Shown piece by piece: positions 36,506-45,558 of a DNA stretch of 64,000 nt. The stretch covers positions 1 through 64,000 of the forward strand of contig CANRPY010000005.1 in assembly GCA_947632595.1 (NCBI GenBank), given 5' to 3'. Both the position numbers and the translations under genes were made by a program. Every line of letters begins with the position of its first letter. The first letter of the stretch is position 1. Source of the DNA: an uncultured Bacilli bacterium (lineage in GTDB: Bacteria; Bacillota_I; Bacilli_A; RF39; UBA660). The notes beneath the pieces were generated by a model, which had not been told where the DNA came from, searched no databases, and was given only the letters and a program-made list of their open reading frames with translations.

Positions 36506-37723
36506 CTAACGAAAGTTAATTCCTGCTTCTCTTGCTTGTTCTGTTGTTTTAATATCAATCTTTTTAAACTTTGTTAAACGAGTTGCAAGACGAGCATTTT
36601 GTCCTTTCTTACCGATTGCTAAAGAGAAGTTATCTCCATCGGCAATTACCATTGCTTCTAATTTCTTAGGATCGGTAATGGCTACTGTTAAGTCTTTTGC
36701 TGGACTTAAGGCATTTTCTATAAAGACAGCAGGGTCTGAGTCATATTTTACAACGTCTAATTTTTCTCCATGTAATTCATTAATGATTCTTGCGATACGA
36801 GAACCTTTTTCTCCAATACAAGCTCCAATTGGATCTACACTTGGATTTTCTGAATAAACTGCTACTTTACTTCTGTTTCCAGGATCTCTTGCTACACTAT
36901 AAATCATTACGGTACCATCATTAATTTCTGGTATTTCTAATTCAAATAATCTTTTTACAAAGCCATAATGGGTACGACTTAAAAGGATTAACATGTTTTT
37001 TCCATTGTTATCTACTTTAGATACATAAACTTTGATTTGAGAACCCATTTCGATTTTTTCTCCAGGAATACAATCTTTTTTTGGTAAGATTCCATTGGTT
37101 CTACCTAAGTCAATGAAATAGTTATCGGTATCTTCTAGAGCAACAGTTCCTACTAGTAATTCATCTTGTTTATCTCCATATTCTGCCATAATACTATTTC
37201 TTTCAGCTTCTCTTATTTTTTGCATAACAACTTGTTTTGCAGTAGAAGTTGCTACTCTACCAAAGTCTTTTGGAGTTACTTCTGTATCAATTGTGTCTCC
37301 AATTTCTAATGTTTTATCTATCTTCTTGGCATCTGATAATTTGATTTCTGTTTCTGGATTGAAGAAAGAAATTTCTTTTTCTGGTTCTTTTTCTTCTTCC
37401 TCTTCTGTCTCTACCCCTTCTTCTGGTTCTTCTTGTTCTTCTTGTTTGGTGTCTAAGTCTTCATCTTCTGCATATCTTTCGAAGATGGCATCTTCATATT
37501 CTTCTTTTGTCATCTTGTCATCTTCTACTACTGTTAAGAATGAATATACTTTGATTTCTCCTGTTTCTCGATCAAAAAGAACTCTTACATTTGTTTTGGA
37601 ATTAAAATTCTTTTTGTAGGCAGAAGTTAATGCTAATTCCATTGCACTATATACGACTTCTGGATCGATGTCTTTTTCTTTGACAATATTGTCTAAGGCT
37701 GCTTTAAATTCTTTTCCGTTCAT
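36506..37723 (-). CDS. nusA: Transcription factor NusA with acidic insertion
   Basis: 405 residues. N-terminal RNAP-binding domain (1-90), then a very acidic run between about 84 and 118 not found in the standard protein (EEQEEPEEG, EEEEEKEPEKE), S1 domain (VGTVALEDTDNYFIDLG), and KH1/KH2 (GACIGEKGSRIARI, LAIGKKGQNARLATRL). Controls pausing, termination and antitermination. It begins four bases after rimP ends. Confidence 0.96.
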   Translation of the reverse strand: MNGKEFKAALDNIVKEKDIDPEVVYSAMELALTSAYKKNFNSKTNVRVLFDRETGEIKVYSFLTVVEDDKMTKEEYEDAIFERYAEDEDLDTKQEEQEEPEEGVETEEEEEKEPEKEISFFNPETEIKLSDAKKIDKTLEIGDTIDTEVTPKDFGRVATSTAKQVVMQKIREAERNSIMAEYGDKQDELLVGTVALEDTDNYFIDLGRTNGILPKKDCIPGEKIEMGSQIKVYVSKVDNNGKNMLILLSRTHYGFVKRLFELEIPEINDGTVMIYSVARDPGNRSKVAVYSENPSVDPIGACIGEKGSRIARIINELHGEKLDVVKYDSDPAVFIENALSPAKDLTVAITDPKKLEAMVIADGDNFSLAIGKKGQNARLATRLTKFKKIDIKTTEQAREAGINFR

Positions 37724-37727
37724 TTTC

Positions 37728-37976
37728 CTATTCTCCCTTCTCTTTTGAATAAATGTCTAGTTCATCGGCATCTTGCAATAAACTTTCATTGGCATCCATC
37801 TTTTTATTGATTATTCTTGAGGCTTCTGTAATTTTGTTTAAATCAATTACTTCTTCACTGTCTAATACAATATTCATGATTTTTTTGCCTTCTTCTGTAC
37901 TTAAAAAGGCATCATCTACATAAACATTTAAGTCCTTGATGTCATCATTTACTAAGCTTGCTACTGCATCTTTCAT
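37728..37976 (-). CDS. rimP: Truncated RimP-like protein (N-terminal domain only)
   Basis: 82 residues where RimP normally has about 150. DLNVYVDDAF, VIDLNKITEASRIINKKMDAN and DADELDIYSKEKGE line up with the RimP N-domain pattern 'L.VYID...GI.LDDC..VSR.IS..LD......Y.LEVSSPG'. The C-terminal SH3-like domain is missing, the final LEVSSPG is degenerate, and an extra loop sits after the first strand. Position before nusA is that of rimP, a 30S maturation factor. Identification rests on position plus weak similarity. SD GGAGGTG. Confidence 0.7.
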   Translation of the reverse strand: MKDAVASLVNDDIKDLNVYVDDAFLSTEEGKKIMNIVLDSEEVIDLNKITEASRIINKKMDANESLLQDADELDIYSKEKGE

Positions 37977-37999
37977 AGTTCACCTCCAATAAACAATAA

Positions 38000-38063
38000 G
38001 AGTGGGATCTTTCTTTCCCACTCCTTTCTGTTTGTATTATAACACATATTTTTGTTTTTACAA
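38000..38063 (-). promoter_or_regulatory. Promoter and leader hairpin of the rimP-nusA-infB operon
   Basis: Promoter at 38036-38063: TTGTAA, 16 bases, TATAAT. The leader then forms a perfect eight-base stem GAGTGGGA / TCCCACTC (38000-38023) with no proper T-run, about 10 bases before the SD. It could be a weak terminator or protein-binding stem. Confidence 0.7.
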
Positions 38064-38071
38064 AGATTTTT

Positions 38072-39406
38072 TTAATATGTTTTATCTTGTTGTGCTTTTA
38101 AATCTTTTAATTCGGCTTTTGTGATGAATTTTGGTACAACCAATTCATCGGTTAGGGCATAAAGTCCATCCTCTAGTCGAACAATTGCTTCTTCATTTAA
38201 ACGGAATAATGTATCTACATCTGTTTCATACATTTTGGCAAGAGACTCTAATGAAATTCCTTCCGCTTGTATTTTTTGCGTGTAGTATTTTAATTCTTCA
38301 CTCTTGATATGATATGGAATCTTGATTGTATCATCTTGATATATTGTACTAGAGGATAATCCGTTTGCAATTCGTAAGTCTTCAGCACTAATATTTGCTT
38401 CTTCTGCAAGTTCTGATAATGTGTCTCCACTCTCTATTTTGTAATAACGATTTAGAGTTAATTCTTCTTCATTTGGAATAGTTGTTGTAGTCGTTGCTGC
38501 TAAGTCTTCTCCTTCTCTTATAGCTCCTGTTGGTGTTTTATCTGCTTGGAATACTCCAGTGGATACCATAACTCCTACGAGAATTGCTGCCGTTACTAAT
38601 TTACGGTTACGGATTACAAATTTGGTAAAAGCATCTTTATTTAAATATCTTAACTTTGCTAATTGATAAAACAATTCTAGTAAGACATGAGTTGCTCCGC
38701 TTCCTGCATAATATAGCACTTCTTTTGGAATGGATGTTACTTTATCGGCAAAGGCATCATAATAGTCTGCTGATATATCTTGATGACGATTTTTAAAATT
38801 ATATTTTTTCTCATCACGACGTACTTCTTGGTATTGTCTTTTAAGGCTTTGAAAAAAGTTTTCTTTTTTGTGAGAGGCTCTTTTTTGTGTTTGTGATCTC
38901 ATTGTGCTTTCTTGTCTTCTGGTATTTTGTGTATGGTAGGTACTACTTGTTCTACTTCTATTTTGCGTATTGCTTCTTGTTTCGTCTGCTCTATTTTGTC
39001 TTTCGTAAGTTCCTCTATCAAAACCTGTTGCATGATATGCATAATCCCAAGAATAACTTGCTCTTTGTTGTGCTCTTCTAAAAGCTTCTTCTTGTCTTCT
39101 TCTTTCAGCCTCTTGTTGTTTTGCTTCTTGTTGTCGTCTTATTTTTTCATAATGCTCTTTTCTTTTTTGATCATATTTTGCTTTTTCTTCTTCCTCTGTT
39201 AATGTTTTATAGGCTACGTTTGCTCTTGTAAATTCTTCTCTCATTTTTGTTAATTGTTCTTCTGTTAAGTTTTTATTTACATTTGCATCTGGATGTAGTT
39301 CTAGTGCCTTTTTACGATAGGCTTTTTTGATTTCTTCGATAGTTGCTGTATCTTCTACGCCTAAAATCTCATAGAAATCAAAAAATTCTTCACTATTCAT
39401 AATCAT
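38072..39406 (-). CDS. Membrane protein with cytoplasmic J-domain and extracytoplasmic LysM domains
   Basis: 444 residues. J-domain at about 8-78 with YEILGV and the HPD motif (HPDAN, 38-42). A basic Gln/Arg-rich helix (85-120) and a low-complexity Arg/Ser/Thr linker follow, then one membrane helix (about 269-286), a TTTTT linker, a LysM domain (YYKIESGDTLSELAEEANISAEDLRIANG, split here only for reference to 321-365) and a second LysM-like unit (374-425). N-in topology would put the J-domain with DnaK and LysM on peptidoglycan. No G/F or zinc domain, so not a classical DnaJ. ATG 39406 is spaced best from SD GGGGG. Confidence 0.85.
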   Translation of the reverse strand: MIMNSEEFFDFYEILGVEDTATIEEIKKAYRKKALELHPDANVNKNLTEEQLTKMREEFTRANVAYKTLTEEEEKAKYDQKRKEHYEKIRRQQEAKQQEAERRRQEEAFRRAQQRASYSWDYAYHATGFDRGTYERQNRADETRSNTQNRSRTSSTYHTQNTRRQESTMRSQTQKRASHKKENFFQSLKRQYQEVRRDEKKYNFKNRHQDISADYYDAFADKVTSIPKEVLYYAGSGATHVLLELFYQLAKLRYLNKDAFTKFVIRNRKLVTAAILVGVMVSTGVFQADKTPTGAIREGEDLAATTTTTIPNEEELTLNRYYKIESGDTLSELAEEANISAEDLRIANGLSSSTIYQDDTIKIPYHIKSEELKYYTQKIQAEGISLESLAKMYETDVDTLFRLNEEAIVRLEDGLYALTDELVVPKFITKAELKDLKAQQDKTY

Positions 39407-39490
39407 ATTCATTCCCCCTGAATTCTTTTTGACTACCTCTCAATTGGCTTATAAATTATAACATATCTTTTATAAAAAGTCAATTTTGAG

Positions 39491-40885
39491 CTATCTAAAA
39501 TTTTTCCATACTCTTAAATGATCTTCTTCTACTTCATAAATCCCTAGTAGTTTTTTTGAGGAATCTCTTATCATTACTTTTTCGGGTATGTTCCAATTAT
39601 TTGGAATTTTCTTGCCATTTTTGATGTCTTTTGCAAGACTTTCTTCTACTTCTACTACTGGGTATGGTAGAGTCTCTTCTATCTTCTTTATCTTAAAATT
39701 TCCTTCTTGTACTTCTTTTATTGTTTTTGCTTCTTCTAGAGAAATTTTTCCTTGTCTTGTTCTTATAAGAGAAGTCATTGTTGCATAGGTTCCAAGGGAG
39801 ATGCCTATTTCATGAATGAGACTTCTTATATAGCAACCTTTTGATACGACTGCTCGAAATTGAAACGTATCTTTGGTTTTTTCTAATAATTCGATTTCTT
39901 TTATGGTGACTTCTTTTTTTGGAAGTTCTACTTTTTCTTCTTTTCTTGCATATTCATATAATTTTTTTCCATCTACTTTTACGGCAGAATAGATGGGTAC
40001 TTCTTGAAGATATGTCTTTTGAAAAGAAGGAAGAATCTTTTCTAAAGCGATTTCTCCTACTTCTTTTCTTTTTAAGATTTTTCCTTCGATATCATACGTA
40101 TCTGTTTCTATTCCTAGTTTTGCGGTTGCGATATATTCTTTTTCACTGGCGGTTAAGAGTTCTACAATTTTGGTTGCGGTACCTATACAGACTACTAAGA
40201 CTCCTTCCGCTAAAGGGTCTAGGGTTCCTGTATGCCCTACTCTTTGGATGCCAAATGTTTTTTTAATTTGGTCTACTACATCGTAAGAAGTGCATCCTTT
40301 TTCTTTCTTTATGACCAGGACTCCACCATATGTTGTTAGATATTCTTCTAAGGTTAAATTATTTTCATCAATAAGTGTTGCGACAGGATTTCCTACATAA
40401 CGAATATGCCATGGTTCATAAGAATACCCTGTTATCTTTTCTTTTCCTTTTGGAAATCTTAGAATGAATCCATAATCTTTTAAATATTTATGTAAGTCTT
40501 CATAATCGGATGGGTTTTCTAAGACTTCTTTGTCATCTAATGGATATTTTCCATCTTTTTTGATATAGAAATCTATCGCTAGTCCTGTATGGTGTTCAGA
40601 ACAGCCTGGAGGAGCAACAAACTGATTACAGTAGTCTCTCCCATACTTGTCAAAATATTCTTTTTCAATTTTCTTTTGCTCTTCTATTCCACGATAAGCA
40701 GAATCGATTTCTATTTCGATTCCTTGTTTTTTTAAGAACTTTTGAAATTCTTTAAAATGTTCATACGCTTCTTTTTCTACTTGAATTTCTTCTTGATCTT
40801 TATTTTTTATTTTTACCAATTCTAATTTATTTTGATCTTTTTCTTTGATAGGATGATCTCTATTTACTAATCGTGTTTGTGTCAT
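39491..40885 (-). CDS. truB: Fusion of VanY-like carboxypeptidase (M15B) and TruB pseudouridine synthase
   Basis: 464 residues in one uninterrupted frame. Residues 1-185: VanY fold with DSAYRGIEEQ, SEHHTGLAID (zinc ligands H98, D105) and EPWHIRYVG (catalytic E157, ligand H160), no signal peptide. Residues 187-464: TruB, with GVLVIKKEKGCTSYDVV, HTGTLDPLAEGVL (nucleophile D223), AVKVDGKKLYEYAR and a C-terminal PUA-like end. No ATG, GTG or TTG exists in frame at the junction, so a separate truB start is not available. SD AGGAGGG. TruB makes psi55 in tRNA; the VanY half would cut D-Ala-D-Ala-type peptides. Confidence 0.9.
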   Translation of the reverse strand: MTQTRLVNRDHPIKEKDQNKLELVKIKNKDQEEIQVEKEAYEHFKEFQKFLKKQGIEIEIDSAYRGIEEQKKIEKEYFDKYGRDYCNQFVAPPGCSEHHTGLAIDFYIKKDGKYPLDDKEVLENPSDYEDLHKYLKDYGFILRFPKGKEKITGYSYEPWHIRYVGNPVATLIDENNLTLEEYLTTYGGVLVIKKEKGCTSYDVVDQIKKTFGIQRVGHTGTLDPLAEGVLVVCIGTATKIVELLTASEKEYIATAKLGIETDTYDIEGKILKRKEVGEIALEKILPSFQKTYLQEVPIYSAVKVDGKKLYEYARKEEKVELPKKEVTIKEIELLEKTKDTFQFRAVVSKGCYIRSLIHEIGISLGTYATMTSLIRTRQGKISLEEAKTIKEVQEGNFKIKKIEETLPYPVVEVEESLAKDIKNGKKIPNNWNIPEKVMIRDSSKKLLGIYEVEEDHLRVWKNFR

Positions 40886-40902
40886 ACATTTCCCTCCTAT
40901 TT

Positions 40903-43900
40903 TTAGAAAAGAGATAATTGGTTTGAGTCTGGTAAGTCTTGTAAGACTCCCATTTCTTTCATTTTATCAATTAGTGTTTGAGAAACTTTTCCTCTTTTTT
41001 GGACATCCTCAATACTAATAAAAGCCCCTTTTTCTCTTTCTTCTACGATATTTTTGGCAACCGTATCTCCTAAGCCTTCAATGGCATTAAATGGTGGATA
41101 GATTTCTGTATCACTTTTTACATTCCATACGGTTGCATCACTTTTATATAAATCTACATTTAAGAATTTAATTCCTCTGGCGGTCGCTTCTAGGGCAACT
41201 TTTAGAGATTCTGCTTGTCCATTTTCTTTGTTGGTTGCTTCATATCCTTTAGACTGGATATCTTCAATTCTTGCTTTGATGGAACTATATCCCTTAATCA
41301 TGGTTTCTACATCGACATCAGTTGCTTTGGAAGAGTACCAAGATGCATAAAAGTATACTGGCATGTGTACTTTATACCACGCAATACGAAAGGCTGAAAT
41401 TACATATGCTGCGGCATGGGCTTTTGGGAACATGTATTTAATTTTTGCACAAGAACCGATAAACCATTCTGGAATTTCTGCTTCTTGCATCGTTTTCACA
41501 TGTTCTTGCCAAGTCTCTGGATCTTTGGATGCTTTTCCTTTTCGAACAAACTCCATTATTTTGAAGGCTTTGATTGGTTTTACTCCATGATACATTAAGT
41601 AGACCATAATATCATCACGACAGCCAATGGTTTCTTTAAATGGCACAATATTATTGGCAATTAATTCTTGCGCATTTCCAAGCCATACGTCTGTTCCGTG
41701 TGATAGACCTGAAATTTTTACTAATTCGGCAAAAGATGTTGGTTTGGTATCTTCTACTAATTTAATTGTGAATGCGGTTCCAAACTCTGGAATTCCTAGA
41801 GTTCCTGTATTACACATAATTTGTTCTTTGGTCACTCCTAGAGCATCTGTTGAGGTAAAAATAGACATGGTTGCTTTATCATCTAATGGAACTTTTAAGA
41901 TATCGGTTCCTGACTGATTTTGAATTAGACGTAATTGGGTTGGGTCACTGTGTCCTAAAATATCTAGCTTTAATAAACATTGATCGATTGAGTGGTAATC
42001 AAAGTGGGTCGTTTTCCATTCTGCTGTTGCATCTTCTGCAGGATATTGATATGGGGTAAAGTCTGATACATCTTTATAGTCTGGAATAACGACAATTCCT
42101 CCTGGATGTTGTCCTGTTGTTCTTTTTACACCGGTACATCCTATTGCAAGACGTTCCACTTCTGCTGTTCTTACGTCTGTAATCTCTTTATCTTCAAAAT
42201 ATCCTTTTACAAAACCAAAGGCTGTTTTATCGGCAACAGTACCAATGGTTCCTGCACGATAGACATTGTCTTCGCCAAATAATACTTTGGTATAGGCATG
42301 AGCAGATGCTTGATTTAAATCGGAGAAGTTCAAATCGATATCGGGTACTTTATCGGCATTGAATCCTAAGAAGGTTGCGAATGGCATATCTTGTCCATCT
42401 TTTTTCATAGGGATATGACAGTCTGGGCAATCTAGATCGGGTAGATCAAATCCGGAAGAGTATGTTGCTCCTAAAGGGTTTCCCTCTTCATCTTCAAAAA
42501 TACTTTTTTTACATTTTTCGCATCGGTAATGAGCTGCTAGTGGATTTACTTCGGTAATTCCCATCATGGTTGCGACAAAGCTTGAACCTACAGAACCACG
42601 GGATCCTACTAAATAACCTTCATCATTTGAGTGTTTTACTAATCTTTGAGCAATTAGGTAGATAGGATCGAATCCTCCACCAATTACTCCTCCTAAGGTT
42701 TTCTTTACTTTTTTCTCAAAGGCTTTTTCATCTAATTCTTCTTCGGATGTTCTTTTTACATATTCTCTTACCATTTCTTTGATATTTTCAGAGCCTTTTA
42801 AGATTTCCTCATGTAATTCTTTATGAACGACTTTTTGATATTCTTCTTCTGGTAGATCTTTTGATGAATATTTTTCTGATATAATTTTAAATACAATATC
42901 TCCATATAGTTCTGTTGCGATACGTTCCTCTATCATATAAGGAAGAGGTTCTCCATACCAATCTTTTGCTTTGGTATAAACTAATTCTGTTACGACAACA
43001 GGACAATCTAGATAACTTTTTCCATCATCTGATTTTACTCTTGGGGAGAATGGAATTCCTCCTGTATCCGGGATTACTTCTACAATTTCACATTCTTCTG
43101 CAAGTTTATTGGTATTTTCCACAACAATCTCATATGCTTCTTGTTCTCCTAAAAAGCGAAAGTCTTCTAACATTTCATCGGTTGTTCGAAAATGATTGCT
43201 TGGAATTTCTTTAATTTCACTTTTGGCAAGAGGATGTCTTCCTCCTCCTGGTACTTTTTGATTGACGATAATTTCGCGATAGATTTTATCCTCTCGATTG
43301 ATATGATGAACATCTCCTGTTGCGATGATTTGTTTTCCTGCTTCTTTTGTTACACGAACGACTTTTTCGATGTTGGCAATCACTTCTGCTGTAGATGCAA
43401 AATCTCCTGTTTGGACTAAATGACCATAGCATTCTACCGGTTGTACTTCTACATAATCATAAAATCTTATGATATTGGATAATTCATCATCACTTTTGGA
43501 TTTTGCTTGTTGGAAGACTTCTCCTTCATAACAACCACTTCCTACTAGTAGACCTTCTCGATGCTCATTGACAACGCTTCTTAAAATTCTTGGTGTTTTA
43601 TAAAGATACGTCGTGTTTGCAAGAGAAACCAGTTGGAATAAGTTCTTTAATCCTGTTTTGTTTTTTACTAGTAAATTAATATGATTAGCACGACCATATT
43701 TATGAATTTCTGATTTATCGACTAATTTGTCTAAATCGTTCATTTTCTCAATATTACGATTGGATAACTTCTTTAACATTTTATGGAATACTAGAGCCGT
43801 TCCTTCGGCATCATAATCTCCTCTATGGTGAGCAGATTCATCCCATGGTACTTCATAACGTTTTACAAGGGCAGATAGAGAGTGTCTTGCATAGTTATTA

Positions 43901-45537
43901 TCTAGAGTTCTTGATAATTCTAGGGTATCAATCACTGGATTTTCAAAGGTTCCTAAATGATATTTTTTATATGCCATTTCTAGGAAAGAAACGTCGAACT
44001 TTGCATTATGGGCAACCATTGGACAATCTCCGAACCATTCAATGAATCTCTTGATTGCGTTTTCTTCATTATCTTTTCCCTCTAACATACTATCCGTAAT
44101 ATTCGTTACTTCTACAATCTTTTCTGGTAGAGGTCTTCCTGGATTAATAAGTTCATCATACTTTTCTATAATATTTCCATCTTTTAGTTTTACAGCACCA
44201 ATTTCAATAATCGAGTCGGTTCCACCGGCATTAAAGCCTGTTGTTTCAAAGTCAAAGACAACAAAAGTTTCTTCTAACATTACTTTATCATTTGGTCTTG
44301 TTACAATGTCTACAGAGTCATCAATCATGGTAAGTTCTGTTCCATAGATTGCTTTAAATGGTTCTTCTCCTTCTTTTAAATTCTTATTGTAATCGGTTAC
44401 CATGCTGAAAACATGAGGGAAGCCTTGTACCCCATTATGGTCTGTAATGGCAACTGCTTTCATACCAAATTTCATCGCAGTTTTTACAATATCTTTTTCA
44501 TCGGCTACTCCATCCATTTGACTCATCTTGGTATGGCAATGTAGCTCTACTCTTTTTGTTTCACTATTATCTTTTCTAGTAGAATCTTTCGAATCAATTT
44601 TTAAGATATCTCTTGCATTAATGACTAATTCTTTTGAGTATTTATCATTTACAGAAGCTCCTCTAATTTTATACCAGTTTCCTTCTTTTAATTCTTTGGT
44701 TAGCCTCTTATATTCCTCTTCATCTCTTACAAAAACTTTGGAATAAATACTATCAGAATAATCTGTTAACTTCAAAGTAATGATTTTAAAATCTGTTTTG
44801 GCAGATTCAAAGAATTCTGTTCCAAATAATTTGGCTTCAATTACTACATTATTATCTTCTCCAATGATTGTTTTAATTTTAATAGGGTCTTCTTTGATTC
44901 CTCTTCCAATTACATTATTTTCTTCGACTGCTTCTCTTCTATACTTCTTTGGCTCTGGCTTCGTGGACGGCTCTTCTTTGCCTTCTTTTTTCTTTTCTTT
45001 GGTCTCTTCTACATGAGTTACTTCTTCTTGTAATTCTTGTTGAATCTTTTCTAAGATGTTTTCTTCTTTTCTTACTTCTATTGAAATCGTATTTGGATAG
45101 TCCAATTGTTCATAAAACTTTTGAATTTTGGGAAGAGACTTTTCAAGAGATGATTTTTCACTTTCATTAGAGACTACCAGAATTAAAGCATCTTCTTCTA
45201 TTTTCATACAATCTCGATAGATTTCTAATACTTTTAAATCTTTTTTTAGAGTTTCTAATAAGTACTCTTCATAATAGTTATGATAACAACTTATATCTTT
45301 ATTCGTAATTTTCCATACAAATTCAATAGATTTGGCATTTTCATCTAAAGATGTTTTTTTTTCTTCTAAACTCTTATATACATTTGGTGGCAATAAGTCT
45401 TCTTTGGTAATAAAAATATTCCAGGCTTTCTTTTTAGGATTTATTTTAATTTTTTCTATTTTGGCATCATTAAAATATGGAAAAAATTCTTCTTCCATAT
45501 TTATTTTCTCTAATAAGATTTTTATTTTTTCATCCAT
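40903..45537 (-). CDS. polC: DNA polymerase III alpha subunit, PolC type
   Basis: 1544 residues. N-terminal domain and OB fold (to about 320), PHP domain split around the exonuclease (VELHCHTKMSQMDGV near 332), DEDD proofreading exonuclease (FVVFDFETTGFNAGG near 420), zinc-binding cysteines (CEKCKKSIF, CPDCHIPM), polymerase palm PDIDLNFS, and a tail ending in QLSLF, a beta-clamp binding peptide. The Gram-positive replicase. It is upstream of truB and rimP, matching the polC-rimP-nusA linkage. Confidence 0.98.
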   Translation of the reverse strand: MDEKIKILLEKINMEEEFFPYFNDAKIEKIKINPKKKAWNIFITKEDLLPPNVYKSLEEKKTSLDENAKSIEFVWKITNKDISCYHNYYEEYLLETLKKDLKVLEIYRDCMKIEEDALILVVSNESEKSSLEKSLPKIQKFYEQLDYPNTISIEVRKEENILEKIQQELQEEVTHVEETKEKKKEGKEEPSTKPEPKKYRREAVEENNVIGRGIKEDPIKIKTIIGEDNNVVIEAKLFGTEFFESAKTDFKIITLKLTDYSDSIYSKVFVRDEEEYKRLTKELKEGNWYKIRGASVNDKYSKELVINARDILKIDSKDSTRKDNSETKRVELHCHTKMSQMDGVADEKDIVKTAMKFGMKAVAITDHNGVQGFPHVFSMVTDYNKNLKEGEEPFKAIYGTELTMIDDSVDIVTRPNDKVMLEETFVVFDFETTGFNAGGTDSIIEIGAVKLKDGNIIEKYDELINPGRPLPEKIVEVTNITDSMLEGKDNEENAIKRFIEWFGDCPMVAHNAKFDVSFLEMAYKKYHLGTFENPVIDTLELSRTLDNNYARHSLSALVKRYEVPWDESAHHRGDYDAEGTALVFHKMLKKLSNRNIEKMNDLDKLVDKSEIHKYGRANHINLLVKNKTGLKNLFQLVSLANTTYLYKTPRILRSVVNEHREGLLVGSGCYEGEVFQQAKSKSDDELSNIIRFYDYVEVQPVECYGHLVQTGDFASTAEVIANIEKVVRVTKEAGKQIIATGDVHHINREDKIYREIIVNQKVPGGGRHPLAKSEIKEIPSNHFRTTDEMLEDFRFLGEQEAYEIVVENTNKLAEECEIVEVIPDTGGIPFSPRVKSDDGKSYLDCPVVVTELVYTKAKDWYGEPLPYMIEERIATELYGDIVFKIISEKYSSKDLPEEEYQKVVHKELHEEILKGSENIKEMVREYVKRTSEEELDEKAFEKKVKKTLGGVIGGGFDPIYLIAQRLVKHSNDEGYLVGSRGSVGSSFVATMMGITEVNPLAAHYRCEKCKKSIFEDEEGNPLGATYSSGFDLPDLDCPDCHIPMKKDGQDMPFATFLGFNADKVPDIDLNFSDLNQASAHAYTKVLFGEDNVYRAGTIGTVADKTAFGFVKGYFEDKEITDVRTAEVERLAIGCTGVKRTTGQHPGGIVVIPDYKDVSDFTPYQYPAEDATAEWKTTHFDYHSIDQCLLKLDILGHSDPTQLRLIQNQSGTDILKVPLDDKATMSIFTSTDALGVTKEQIMCNTGTLGIPEFGTAFTIKLVEDTKPTSFAELVKISGLSHGTDVWLGNAQELIANNIVPFKETIGCRDDIMVYLMYHGVKPIKAFKIMEFVRKGKASKDPETWQEHVKTMQEAEIPEWFIGSCAKIKYMFPKAHAAAYVISAFRIAWYKVHMPVYFYASWYSSKATDVDVETMIKGYSSIKARIEDIQSKGYEATNKENGQAESLKVALEATARGIKFLNVDLYKSDATVWNVKSDTEIYPPFNAIEGLGDTVAKNIVEEREKGAFISIEDVQKRGKVSQTLIDKMKEMGVLQDLPDSNQLSLF

Positions 45538-45558
45538 AAATCCCCCTGCTTTCTATTT

